Assembly (NCBI GenBank): GCA_900764755.1
Contig: CAAFPE010000053.1
Location: 1-11,032, forward strand
DNA length: 11,032 bases
Origin: an uncultured Oscillospiraceae bacterium
Lineage (GTDB): Bacteria > Bacillota > Clostridia > Oscillospirales > Oscillospiraceae
Reading direction: 5' to 3'
A program made the position numbers and the translations under genes. The notes below the pieces were generated by a model. The model saw only the letters and a program-made list of their open reading frames with translations, was not told where the DNA came from and made no database searches. How positions within the stretch are numbered: the stretch's first letter is position 1; every line of letters starts with the position of its first letter. Positions 1-6,235 of this stretch are shown here, one piece after another.

Positions 1-30
1 CCGGTTTTGCTGTGCTCTGCCTGATACGTT

Positions 31-61
31 GTAGGGGCGGGCCCGTGTGGCCGCCCCCCCG
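31..61. repeat. GTAGGGGCGGG-type palindromic repeat, copy 1
   Basis: The unit starts GTAGGGGCGGGC. Seven perfect pairs form between GGGGCGG (34-40) and CCGCCCC (51-57). It shares its GTAGGGGCGGG head with the copy at 94-120. Short imperfect palindromes of this look are, from memory, dispersed in intergenic DNA of Oscillospiraceae. Function is unknown. Confidence 0.6.
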
Positions 62-93
62 TCCCTCGCCGGGGGATGTCTCTCCACCACCCC

Positions 94-120
94 GTAGGGG
101 CGGGTCTTCTGACCCGCCCG
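94..120. repeat. GTAGGGGCGGG-type palindromic repeat, copy 2
   Basis: The unit begins GTAGGGGCGGGTC and folds into a perfect nine-pair stem, 98-106 with 111-119, closed by a TTCT loop. The first eleven bases are identical to copy 1, while the loop and right arm differ but keep pairing. That is typical of a structured dispersed repeat family. Confidence 0.65.
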
Positions 121-132
121 CCCTCCGTGGAC

Positions 133-158
133 CATGACGCCCGTAGGGCGCGACGACT
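133..158. repeat. GTAGGGCGCG-type palindromic repeat, diverged copy 3
   Basis: This begins GTAGGGCGCGACGACTCGG and pairs GGCGCG (137-142) with CGCGCC (152-157). The GTAGGG head links it to the two preceding units, but the arms and loop differ, so it looks like a sister subfamily. Three related units within 130 bases form a small cluster. Confidence 0.5.
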
Positions 159-175
159 CGGCGCGCCGCGCCTCA

Positions 176-203
176 CAGGATTTCGCCCTGCGGGGCGACC
201 TCC
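176..203. repeat. TTTCGCCCTGCGGGGCGA palindrome
   Basis: TCGCCC (183-188) pairs perfectly with GGGCGA (193-198) around a TGCG loop. The 19-base core ATTTCGCCCTGCGGGGCGA recurs with two transitions, in inverted orientation, in the cbiB-cobD spacer at 6133-6167. This shows a second dispersed palindrome family in the window. Confidence 0.55.
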
Positions 204-324
204 TTTGCCGCCGCGGGCACAGGAACTAACCTCGCAAAGTAAAAACCCTCCCTCAAAATCCGGGGAACTGCGGTCAGGTGCAAGGGAAATTTTCCGCCGG
301 ATACGGAGAGGACACCAACCCACA

Positions 325-353
325 TTGCATTTTCTCCACCGGTCCGGTATAAT
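325..353 (+). promoter_or_regulatory. Sigma-A type promoter of the cobalamin operon
   Basis: A -35 hexamer TTGCAT (325-330) is followed by exactly 17 bases and a perfect -10 hexamer TATAAT (348-353). This is five of six plus six of six to consensus. Initiation would fall near 360, leaving a leader of only about 27 bases before the cbiA start at 388. The spacer contains an odd 11-base palindrome, ACCGG-T-CCGGT (338-348), touching the -10 element. It could be an operator, but this is inference. The leader is too short to hold a riboswitch if this promoter is the one used. Confidence 0.65.
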
Positions 354-387
354 ATAGGTTGTTTGTTTGGAAAGGAGGGGTGCGGCC

Positions 388-1767
388 ATGGAGGAGAGCC
401 TGGACCTGCCCCGCCTGCTGGTGGCCGCTCCGGCCAGCGGCAGCGGTAAGACCACCGTGACCTGCGCCCTGCTGCGGGCCTTTCGGCGCCGGGGACTGGA
501 GCCCTGCGCCTTCAAGTGCGGGCCGGATTACATCGACCCCATGTTCCACCGGGAGGTGCTGGGCCTGCCCAGCCGGAACCTGGACCTGTTTTTCAGTGGG
601 GAGGACCAGGCCTGTGCCCTGCTGTCCTCTGCGGGGCGGGGCCACGGCGTGGCGGTGCTGGAGGGGGTCATGGGCTGTTACGACGGCGTGGGCGGTACGG
701 AGCGGGCCAGCAGCTGGCACCTGGCCCAGGCCACTGGGACCCCCATCCTGCTGGTGGTGCGCCCCCAGGGGGCGGCCCTCACCCTGGCTGCCATGGTGCA
801 GGGGCTGGCCCGGTTCCGCAGCCCCAGCATGATCGGCGGGATTCTTCTGAATGGCTGCTCCCGGGGGCTGGCGGAGCTGCTTACGCCCATGCTCCAACAG
901 GAGACGGGATTGCCAGTGCTGGGCTGGCTGCCCCAGCTGTCCGACTGCGCCATCGCAAGCAGGCACCTGGGCCTGCTCACGCCGGGGGAGGTCCAGGGCC
1001 TGGCAGAGAAGGTGGACCGGCTGGCCAGCCAGCTGGAGGAGACGGTGGACCTGGAGGGCGTCCTGGCCTTGGCCCGGTCTGCCGCCTCTCTTCCGGCTGC
1101 TCCCTCCGTCGTCCCACCGGAGCCGGAGGGGCCTGTGGTGGCGGTGGCCCGGGATCGGGCCTTCTGCTTCTATTATGAGGACAACCTGGATCTGCTGCGG
1201 CAGAACGGCCTGCATCTGGCGGAGTTCAGCCCCCTGGAGGACCGGGCGCTGCCCGCCGGGACCTGCGGCCTGTACCTGGGCGGGGGCTATCCGGAGCTGT
1301 GGGCGGAGCAGCTCAGCCGGAACGCCCCCATGCGCCGGGCGGTCCGGGAAGCCATCCGGGGCGGGATGCCCGCCCTGGCGGAGTGCGGCGGCTTCCTCTA
1401 CCTCCAAAGCAGTCTGGAGGACCCGGAGGGGCAGGCGTGGCCCATGGCGGGCGTTCTGGAGGGAGAGGGGACACGCAGCCGGGAACGGCAGCCCTTTGGA
1501 TACCTTACTCTGCGCCCGGAGGGGGACAACCCCTATCTGGTCCCCGGGGAGGAGATCGCTGGACATGAGTTCCACCGCTGGACCTGCACCCGGCCGGGGG
1601 ATGACTGTCGGGCCGTCCGGCCTTCCGGTGGAAAGCTAAGACCCTGCATGATCTGTGAAGGAAAATTACTTGCCGGATTTCCGCATCTCTATTTTCCATC
1701 CAATCCCCGCTTCGCGGCCCGCTTTGCCGCCGCCTGCATCCAATATCAGAAGGAGACCACGCCATGA
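388..1767 (+). CDS. cbiA: Cobyrinate a,c-diamide synthase
   Basis: This glutamine- and ATP-dependent enzyme amidates the a and c carboxylates of cobyrinic acid. The 459-residue product has the usual family length. An N-terminal P-loop of the DTBS/CobQ type (APASGSGKTT, residues 14-23) is followed by KCGPDYIDPMFH. The C-terminal class I glutamine amidotransferase domain carries the nucleophile in AECGGFLYL (Cys333) and the histidines of GHEFHRW (His393, His396). The linker AFCFYYEDNLDLL is characteristic. I chose ATG at 388 because AGGAGG lies at 373-378, nine bases upstream; the TTG at 367 precedes that site and would add seven residues. The stop overlaps cobT by four bases. The name CbiA, not CobB, suits an anaerobe. 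Confidence 0.95.
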   Translation: MEESLDLPRLLVAAPASGSGKTTVTCALLRAFRRRGLEPCAFKCGPDYIDPMFHREVLGLPSRNLDLFFSGEDQACALLSSAGRGHGVAVLEGVMGCYDGVGGTERASSWHLAQATGTPILLVVRPQGAALTLAAMVQGLARFRSPSMIGGILLNGCSRGLAELLTPMLQQETGLPVLGWLPQLSDCAIASRHLGLLTPGEVQGLAEKVDRLASQLEETVDLEGVLALARSAASLPAAPSVVPPEPEGPVVAVARDRAFCFYYEDNLDLLRQNGLHLAEFSPLEDRALPAGTCGLYLGGGYPELWAEQLSRNAPMRRAVREAIRGGMPALAECGGFLYLQSSLEDPEGQAWPMAGVLEGEGTRSRERQPFGYLTLRPEGDNPYLVPGEEIAGHEFHRWTCTRPGDDCRAVRPSGGKLRPCMICEGKLLAGFPHLYFPSNPRFAARFAAACIQYQKETTP

Positions 1768-2858
1768 GAGACACATTCATCCAGGCACGGCTGGACGGGA
1801 TCACCCCTCCGGATGGGGCGGCTATGGAGGCGGCCCGGCGGCACTGGGACTCCATCGCCAAGCCCCTCCACGGCCTGGGCCGTCTGGAGGACATGGTGGT
1901 CCGGATCGCCGGGGCGGCCGGGACGCCGGAGGTGCGCCTGGACCGGAAGGGGGTGGCGGTATTCTGCGCTGACAACGGGGTGGTGGCCGAGGGGGTGACC
2001 CAGGCCGGCCAGGAGGTCACCCTGGCGGTGGCCCGGAGCATGGCCGCCGGCCGGTCCTCCGTCTGCCGCATGGCCCGGTTGGCCGGGGCGGAGGTCCTTC
2101 CGGTGGACGTTGGGATGCTGGCCCACGGAGCCGTCCCCGGTCTGCAGGACCGGGTGGTCATGGAGGGGGGGACCCGGAACATGGCGAAGGGCCCCGCCAT
2201 GGACCGCCGCGCCGGGGAGGCCGCCCTGCGGGCGGGACTGGAGACGGCGGAGGAGCTGGCGGACCGGGGGGTTCAGCTGCTGGCCGCCGGAGAGATGGGC
2301 ATTGGCAACACCACCACCACGGCGGCGGTGGCCGCCGCCCTTCTGGGGCGCTCCCCGGAGGAGACGGTGGGCCGCGGGGCCGGGCTGTCGGACGAGGGCC
2401 TGGTCCGCAAGCGCCGTGCGGTGGCCGCCGCCCTGGCGGTCAACCGGCCGGACCCAGCGGATCCCATGGATGTTCTCTGTAAGGTTGGAGGGCTTGACAT
2501 CGCTGCTATGACAGGATTTTATCTTGGGTGTGCCTTCCGGAAGCTGCCGGTGCTGCTGGATGGGGCCATCTCCTGTGCCGCAGCCCTGTGCGCGGTGCGG
2601 CTGTGCCCCCAGGCGGAGAAGAGTCTGCTGGCCAGCCACCGCCCGGCGGAGCCCTGCGGCCAGCTGCTGCTGGAGGCTCTGGGGCTGGATCCAGTGCTGG
2701 ACGCCGGACTGCGCCTGGGGGAAGGCACCGGGGCGGTGGCGGCCATGCCCCTGCTGGACATGGCCCTATCGGTGTATGGAGAGACGCACACCTTTGACGG
2801 ACTGGGCATCCCGGCCTACCGCGCCGACGGCCGGAGCCCGGAGGAGGGGGGACTGTGA
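1764..2858 (+). CDS. cobT: Nicotinate-nucleotide:dimethylbenzimidazole phosphoribosyltransferase
   Basis: CobT transfers phosphoribose from nicotinate mononucleotide to the lower-ligand base, giving alpha-ribazole phosphate for CobS. The 364-residue product shows the family landmarks in order: PLHGLGRLE near residue 33, ADNGVVAEGVTQ (Asp70 onward), GEMGIGNTTTTAA (176 onward), GGLDIAAMTG, and near the end LGEGTGAVAA. Glu320 in that last block matches the catalytic glutamate of CobT. The start ATG overlaps the cbiA stop as ATGA, with AGGAG eight bases upstream. The natural base cannot be read from sequence: no bza genes for dimethylbenzimidazole are present. A patch near 2465-2530 uses more A/T-rich codons than its surroundings. 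Confidence 0.95.
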   Translation: MRDTFIQARLDGITPPDGAAMEAARRHWDSIAKPLHGLGRLEDMVVRIAGAAGTPEVRLDRKGVAVFCADNGVVAEGVTQAGQEVTLAVARSMAAGRSSVCRMARLAGAEVLPVDVGMLAHGAVPGLQDRVVMEGGTRNMAKGPAMDRRAGEAALRAGLETAEELADRGVQLLAAGEMGIGNTTTTAAVAAALLGRSPEETVGRGAGLSDEGLVRKRRAVAAALAVNRPDPADPMDVLCKVGGLDIAAMTGFYLGCAFRKLPVLLDGAISCAAALCAVRLCPQAEKSLLASHRPAEPCGQLLLEALGLDPVLDAGLRLGEGTGAVAAMPLLDMALSVYGETHTFDGLGIPAYRADGRSPEEGGL

Positions 2859-3388
2859 CCGCCCTGGTACTGGGGGGAGCGGCCAGCGGAAAGAGCGGCT
2901 GGGCCGAGGACCTGATCTGCGCCCTGCCTCGGACGGGCCCCCTGATCTATCTGGCCACCATGGAGCCCTGGGGCGGCGAGGCGGCAGAGCGCATCGGGCG
3001 TCACCGGTCCCTCCGGGCGGGGAAGGGTTTTTCTTGTACGGTGGAGCGCCCCCAGGATCTGGCGGGGTGGGCCCCGCCGGCGGGGAGTGCCGTTTTGCTG
3101 GAGGACCTGGGAAACCTGGCGGCCAACGAACTGTTTTCCGGGGAGAACCTCGACCCGGAGGGGGCGTACCGCCGCATCCGGAGGGGGCTGGACGTTTTAA
3201 GAGAGGGTGCGCGGCATCTGGTGGTGGTCAGCGGTGACCTGTTCCGGGACGGGGTGAACTACCCTCCGGAGACCGGGGCCTATCTGGACCTGCTGGCCCG
3301 CCTCCACCGGGACCTGGCCGACCGGGCGGACCGGGTGACCGAACTGGTGTGCGGCCTGCCCGTCCACTGGAAGGGGGGAGAGGTATGA
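2855..3388 (+). CDS. cobU: Adenosylcobinamide kinase / adenosylcobinamide-phosphate guanylyltransferase, with a diverged C-terminal half
   Basis: CobU phosphorylates adenosylcobinamide and then adds GMP to give adenosylcobinamide-GDP. The 177-residue product has the P-loop GGAASGKS (residues 7-14), IYLAT, and RIGRHR, where His50 lines up with the guanylylated His46 of Salmonella CobU; the first histidine of that HH pair is Arg here. Further on, VLLEDLGNLAANELF matches the Mg-binding region. The usual NEVGxGIVP block is missing and replaced by VVSGDLFRDGVNYPPETG, although the flanking beta strand and the end ...CGLPVHWKG align. Start is GTG at 2855, overlapping the cobT stop as GTGA with GGAGG-like purines upstream. 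The stop overlaps cobS. A kinase-only or partner-dependent enzyme is possible. Confidence 0.88.
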   Translation: MTALVLGGAASGKSGWAEDLICALPRTGPLIYLATMEPWGGEAAERIGRHRSLRAGKGFSCTVERPQDLAGWAPPAGSAVLLEDLGNLAANELFSGENLDPEGAYRRIRRGLDVLREGARHLVVVSGDLFRDGVNYPPETGAYLDLLARLHRDLADRADRVTELVCGLPVHWKGGEV

Positions 3389-4155
3389 CTGTTCTGCGGG
3401 CCATAGGCATGGCCTTCGCCCTGTACTCCCGCATCCCCGTGCCCCCCCTGGACTGGGAGAGCGGGGCCCGGCGGTATACCCTGTATGCCTTCCCTCTGGT
3501 GGGGCTGGCGGTGGGCGGCGGACTGTTTCTGTGGACTTGGCTGGCGGGAGCCCTTGGGCTGGGGCAGCTGCTGTGGGCGGCGGGGATGACCGCCATCCCC
3601 CTGCTGATCACCGGAGGCATCCATCTGGACGGCTTCTGCGATGTGTGCGACGCCCTGGCCTCCCACCAGAGCCGGACACGGAAGCTGGAGATCATGGCGG
3701 ATCCTCATGTGGGGGCCTTCGCGGTTCAGGGCTGCGTACTGCTGCTGCTGCTCACCTTCGGTCTGTGGTGCCAGATGGAGCGGACGGATGGGAAACTGTG
3801 GGCCGCCCTGCTCCTGGTCCCGGTGCTCAGCCGGGGGCTGTCTGCCTTTGCCGCCCTGACCCTGCCCAACGCCCGGGGCGGGGGGCTGTTGGCGGCGGTG
3901 ACCGGGGAGCATCGCCGGGGCCGCTGGCTCCCCCTGTGCGCCTCTCTGCTGTGTGCCGCCGGACTGGCTGTTCTGAAGCCGGGGTACCTGTGGATCGGCG
4001 GGGCGGCCCTGCTGGCCTTGTGGTACTATGTCCGGACGGCAAAGCGGGAGTTCGGCGGGACCACCGGCGATCTGGCGGGCTGGTTTTTACAGCTGTGTGA
4101 GCTGGCCTGCCTGATCGGTCTGGTGCTGGCTCAGAGTTTGGAGGGAGTGCTGTGA
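3385..4155 (+). CDS. cobS: Adenosylcobinamide-GDP ribazoletransferase (cobalamin synthase)
   Basis: CobS is the polytopic membrane enzyme that joins adenosylcobinamide-GDP to alpha-ribazole or its phosphate. From the ATG at 3385 the product is 256 residues, typical for the family. Diagnostic motifs are FYSRIP-like ALYSRIPVP near the start, GGIHLDGFCDVCDAL (residues 77-91), MADPHVGAF (104-112) and FGGTTGDLAG (223-232). Several hydrophobic stretches, roughly 33-60, 60-78, 110-128, 135-155, 175-205 and 235-250, are consistent with six or so membrane spans. A longer in-frame reading exists upstream but overlaps cobU deeply. The ATG at 3385 forms an ATGA overlap with the cobU stop and has GGGGGGAGAGG-like purines just before it. 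Confidence 0.95.
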   Translation: MTVLRAIGMAFALYSRIPVPPLDWESGARRYTLYAFPLVGLAVGGGLFLWTWLAGALGLGQLLWAAGMTAIPLLITGGIHLDGFCDVCDALASHQSRTRKLEIMADPHVGAFAVQGCVLLLLLTFGLWCQMERTDGKLWAALLLVPVLSRGLSAFAALTLPNARGGGLLAAVTGEHRRGRWLPLCASLLCAAGLAVLKPGYLWIGGAALLALWYYVRTAKREFGGTTGDLAGWFLQLCELACLIGLVLAQSLEGVL

Positions 4156-4466
4156 TCCTTGTGATCGGCGGCCGTGGGGCCGGAAAGAGAAGCTTTGTAA
4201 CGGACGTCCTGGGGTTCTCTCCAGAGCAGTTCGCTGAGAACGGTCCGGTTCTGTACGGCCTGGAGGAGCTGGATCCCCTCCCGCCCCTGGAGGCCCTGCT
4301 GGGCCGGGAGGTGGTGGTCTGCCGGGAGGTGGGCTGCGGCGTGGTCCCAATGGACCGGGGGGACCGGGATTGGCGGGAGGCGGTGGGCCGCCTGTGCTGT
4401 GATCTGGCCCAAAAGGCGGAGGCCGTCTACCGCCTCCAATGCGGCCTGGCCATGCGGCTGAAATAA
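4152..4466 (+). CDS. Short CobU-like protein (minimal adenosylcobinamide kinase paralogue)
   Basis: This 104-residue product has both ends of a CobU fold but little in between. It starts MILVIGG with a P-loop-like GGRGAGKRS (residues 6-14), in which an Arg follows the Lys where Ser or Thr is expected. Residues 59-66 read EVGCGVVP, the conserved CobU block that the larger CobU in this operon lacks. The C-terminus ...YRLQCGLAMRLK matches CobU ends. The central region with the guanylylation histidine is absent. From memory, short CobU-like proteins of about 120 residues occur in clostridial cobalamin operons; this one is shorter still. Start is GTG overlapping the cobS stop (GTGA), with GGAGGG upstream. 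Activity is uncertain: it may be a subunit, a chaperone-like partner or a relic. Confidence 0.75.
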   Translation: MILVIGGRGAGKRSFVTDVLGFSPEQFAENGPVLYGLEELDPLPPLEALLGREVVVCREVGCGVVPMDRGDRDWREAVGRLCCDLAQKAEAVYRLQCGLAMRLK

Positions 4467-4560
4467 CAATTTATATAAAGTGAAAACACTTGTGGGGCTT
4501 TCCGCCGGAAGGGAACTGGAAGCCTCGTGATCAGTAGAGAAAGACAGGAGCGGGAACGCC
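4467..4560 (+). other. Intercistronic spacer with two hairpins
   Basis: This 94-base spacer separates the first coupled gene block from cobC. It opens AT-rich, with a five-pair hairpin AAGTG-AAAA-CACTT (4478-4491). A larger stem then pairs GGGGCTTTCC (4494-4503 region) with GGAAGCCTC (4518-4526), with one bulge and one G-U pair; an inner TTCC/GGAA pairing competes with it. No T-run follows, so it is not an intrinsic terminator. It could stabilise or process the mRNA. AGGAG at 4546-4550 is the cobC ribosome binding site. No riboswitch consensus was recognised. Confidence 0.45.
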
Positions 4561-5139
4561 ATGGAATTGCTTTTGCTCCGGCACAGCATCACGCCGGGGA
4601 ATTTGAAACGACAGTATATCGGCGCCACCGACCAGCCTCTTGCCCCGGAGGGGGAGGAACTGGCCCGGAAGCGCCGGGAGGAGATGCCGGAGATCGGCGG
4701 GCTTTGGGTGTCCCCCATGCTCCGCTGCCGGCAGACGGCGGCACTGCTGTTTCCCGGGGTGGAGCAGCGGCAGGTCCCGCAGCTGCGGGAGTGTGCCTTT
4801 GGGCGGTTTGAGGAAAAGACCTGGGAGGAACTGAAGGACGACCCCCTGTACCGGGCCTGGATGGGGGGCGACCTGACCATCACCTTCCCCGGCGGGGAGA
4901 CCATGCAGGGCTTTCTGGAGCGGAGCTGCCGGGGGATAGAGGCCGTGGTCCGGGAGGCGGAGGCCGCCGGAGTGGACCGGGGGGCCGTGGTGGCCCACGG
5001 GGGCACCTGGCTGGCGGTGATGTCCGCCTTTGGCCGCCCGGAGCGGGAGCTCTACCGCTGGCAGCCGGAGAACTGCCGGGGCTGGCGGGTGGAGGTTCGG
5101 CGGGAGCCCCTGGAACTGCGGGTGCTGGAGGCGCTATGA
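4561..5139 (+). CDS. cobC: Histidine phosphatase, probable alpha-ribazole phosphatase
   Basis: This member of the phosphoglycerate-mutase-like histidine phosphatase family is 192 residues long. In cobalamin operons the family removes the phosphate from alpha-ribazole phosphate or adenosylcobalamin phosphate. The phosphoacceptor motif is LLRHSIT (His8), where the usual RHG reads RHS. Other family marks are GATDQPLAPEG, SPMLRCRQTA, LRECAFGRFEEKTW and the second histidine in VVAHGGT (His146). The ATG has AGGAG ten bases upstream. The stop overlaps the cbiB start as ATGA. The fold and context support the role, but substrate preference cannot be proved from sequence because the family is broad. 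Confidence 0.88.
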   Translation: MELLLLRHSITPGNLKRQYIGATDQPLAPEGEELARKRREEMPEIGGLWVSPMLRCRQTAALLFPGVEQRQVPQLRECAFGRFEEKTWEELKDDPLYRAWMGGDLTITFPGGETMQGFLERSCRGIEAVVREAEAAGVDRGAVVAHGGTWLAVMSAFGRPERELYRWQPENCRGWRVEVRREPLELRVLEAL

Positions 5140-6116
5140 CGTTGACAGCGCATCTGATCACCGTCCTGCTGCCCGGGGTGGTCCTGGACTGGCTGCTGGG
5201 GGACCCACACTGGATGCCCCACCCGGTGCGGTGGATGGGCCGGGCCATTACCTGGCTGGAGGGCGTTCTGCGCCGTGTGTTTCCCGGGACTCCGGCGGGG
5301 GAGCGGTTGGCGGGGACTCTTCTGGCCCTGCTGATCCCGTTGGCCTTCGGCGGGGGCAGCTGGCTGCTCCTGGAGGGGCTGAGGGGGCTGTTTCCTTGTC
5401 TTGCCTGGCTGGTGGAGGTCTGGTTCACCTATCAGCTGCTGGCCGCCCGGGCCCTCCAGAGGGAGAGCATGGCGGTGTGTCCACCCCTGGCGGCGGGGGA
5501 CTTGGCGGGGGCCAGGGAGGCAGTCTCCCGCATCGTAGGCCGGGACACCCAGCGGCTGGATGAGGCGGGGGTGGTGAAGGCGGCGGTGGAGACGGTGGCG
5601 GAGAACACCTCCGATGGCGTGACCGCCCCGCTGCTCTTTCTGGCCCTGGGTGGGCTGCCCCTGGGAATGGTGTATAAGGCGGTGAACACCATGGACTCCA
5701 TGGTGGGCTACCGGAACGAGCGGTACCGCTGGTTCGGTACGGCAGCCGCCCGGCTGGACGATATGCTCAACTGGATCCCTGCCCGGCTGTCCGGCCTGCT
5801 GATGTGTCTGGCTGCCGCCCTGCTGCCCGGATGCTCCGGACGGCGGGCGCTGAGGGTGTTTTTCCGGGACCGGAAAAAGCACAGTTCCCCCAACTCTGCC
5901 CATACGGAGGCGGCCTGCGCCGGGGCCTTGGGAGTCCAGCTGGCGGGTGACGCCTGGTATTTTGGAAAAAAGGTGTCCAAGCCCACCATTGGGGACGACC
6001 TCCGGCCGGTGGCCCGGGCGGATGTCGCCCGGGCCTGTCGGCTGATGTATACCACGGAACTGCTGACCCTGGCGGCGGTGCTGGGCGGGGGGATCCTGTT
6101 CACCACTCAATTTTAG
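5136..6116 (+). CDS. cbiB: Adenosylcobinamide-phosphate synthase, membrane protein
   Basis: CbiB attaches aminopropanol or its phosphate to the f carboxyl of adenosylcobyric acid, giving (phospho)cobinamide. The 326-residue product has the family start VVLDWLLGDPHWMPHPVRWMG, followed by hydrophobic segments near residues 60-110, 165-180, 220-235 and 305-322 that fit a polytopic membrane protein. Highly diagnostic blocks are ENTSDGVTAPL (156-166) and YKAVNTMDSMVGYRNERY (180-197). The later stretch HTEAACAGALGVQLAGDAWYFG corresponds to the usual WPxAAMAGALGV region, and PTIGDDLRP is conserved. It overlaps the cobC stop by four bases and works with the CobD product encoded just downstream. Called CobD in the aerobic nomenclature. 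Confidence 0.94.
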   Translation: MTLTAHLITVLLPGVVLDWLLGDPHWMPHPVRWMGRAITWLEGVLRRVFPGTPAGERLAGTLLALLIPLAFGGGSWLLLEGLRGLFPCLAWLVEVWFTYQLLAARALQRESMAVCPPLAAGDLAGAREAVSRIVGRDTQRLDEAGVVKAAVETVAENTSDGVTAPLLFLALGGLPLGMVYKAVNTMDSMVGYRNERYRWFGTAAARLDDMLNWIPARLSGLLMCLAAALLPGCSGRRALRVFFRDRKKHSSPNSAHTEAACAGALGVQLAGDAWYFGKKVSKPTIGDDLRPVARADVARACRLMYTTELLTLAAVLGGGILFTTQF

Positions 6117-6235
6117 AAATACGTTGTCTGATGCTGGGTTTTCACCCCACAGGGCGAAATTCCCAGCTTGGAACGAAGAAATTCCGAAAATCGGTGGGCG
6201 GCTGTCAACTGCCCCAAAAGAAGGAAGGTGCGGAC
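6117..6235 (+). other. Structured 119-base spacer before cobD
   Basis: The spacer contains the palindrome at 6133-6167, then small stems GGAA/TTCC, CCGA-AAA-TCGG (6184-6194) and GGGC/GCCC near 6197-6215, and ends with AGGAAGG (6222-6228), the cobD ribosome binding site. The chain of stems resembles a structured leader. The piece GGCTGTCAACTGCCCC recalls fragments of cobalamin riboswitches, but the required core is not there, so I do not call one. Confidence 0.45.
6133..6167. repeat. Inverted copy of the TTTCGCCCTG palindrome in the cbiB-cobD spacer
   Basis: GCTGGG (6133-6138) pairs with CCCAGC (6162-6167). Inside, TTTC and CCC pair with GGG and GAAA around a CACA loop, giving about 13 pairs. 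Read on the minus strand the core is ATTTCGCCCTGTGGGGTGA, which matches 180-198 at 17 of 19 bases. On the minus strand the one non-Watson-Crick position is a G-U pair, whereas in the operon transcript it is an A-C mismatch. This suggests the element evolved in the opposite orientation and was inserted here. Confidence 0.6.

Larger units (their letters stand above)
1..387. other. Non-coding region upstream of the cobalamin operon
   Basis: I see no credible gene here. The only long plus-strand open frame (76-357) runs straight through several palindromes, has no ribosome binding site and gives an arginine/proline-rich low-complexity product. The first 200 bases are built from short palindromes annotated separately. 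From about 230 to 324 the sequence is less GC-rich and shows nothing I recognise. The last part holds the operon promoter and a short leader. A cobalamin riboswitch was looked for, using its conserved GGTG/AATCC and CCCGCCACTG-like core, and was not found. Confidence 0.7.

Noticed and set aside
76..357. 93-codon plus-strand open frame upstream of cbiA
   Set aside because: It has no ribosome binding site, runs through several palindromes and the promoter, and gives a low-complexity product; it is a by-product of GC-rich sequence.
4467..4560. Possible terminator or second promoter between the small CobU-like gene and cobC
   Set aside because: The hairpin lacks a following T-run, and the AT-rich TTATATAAAG has no acceptable -35 partner at 16-18 bases.
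6117..6235. Possible cobalamin riboswitch before cobD
   Set aside because: Only a short fragment resembling the core is present; the GGTG-AA-TCC and CCCGC-ACTGT elements and their order are missing.
6131..6235. Upstream ATG at 6131 as an alternative cobD start
   Set aside because: It would encode the palindrome, lacks a good ribosome binding site and adds 35 residues with no family similarity; ATG 6236 has AGGAAGG at the right distance.
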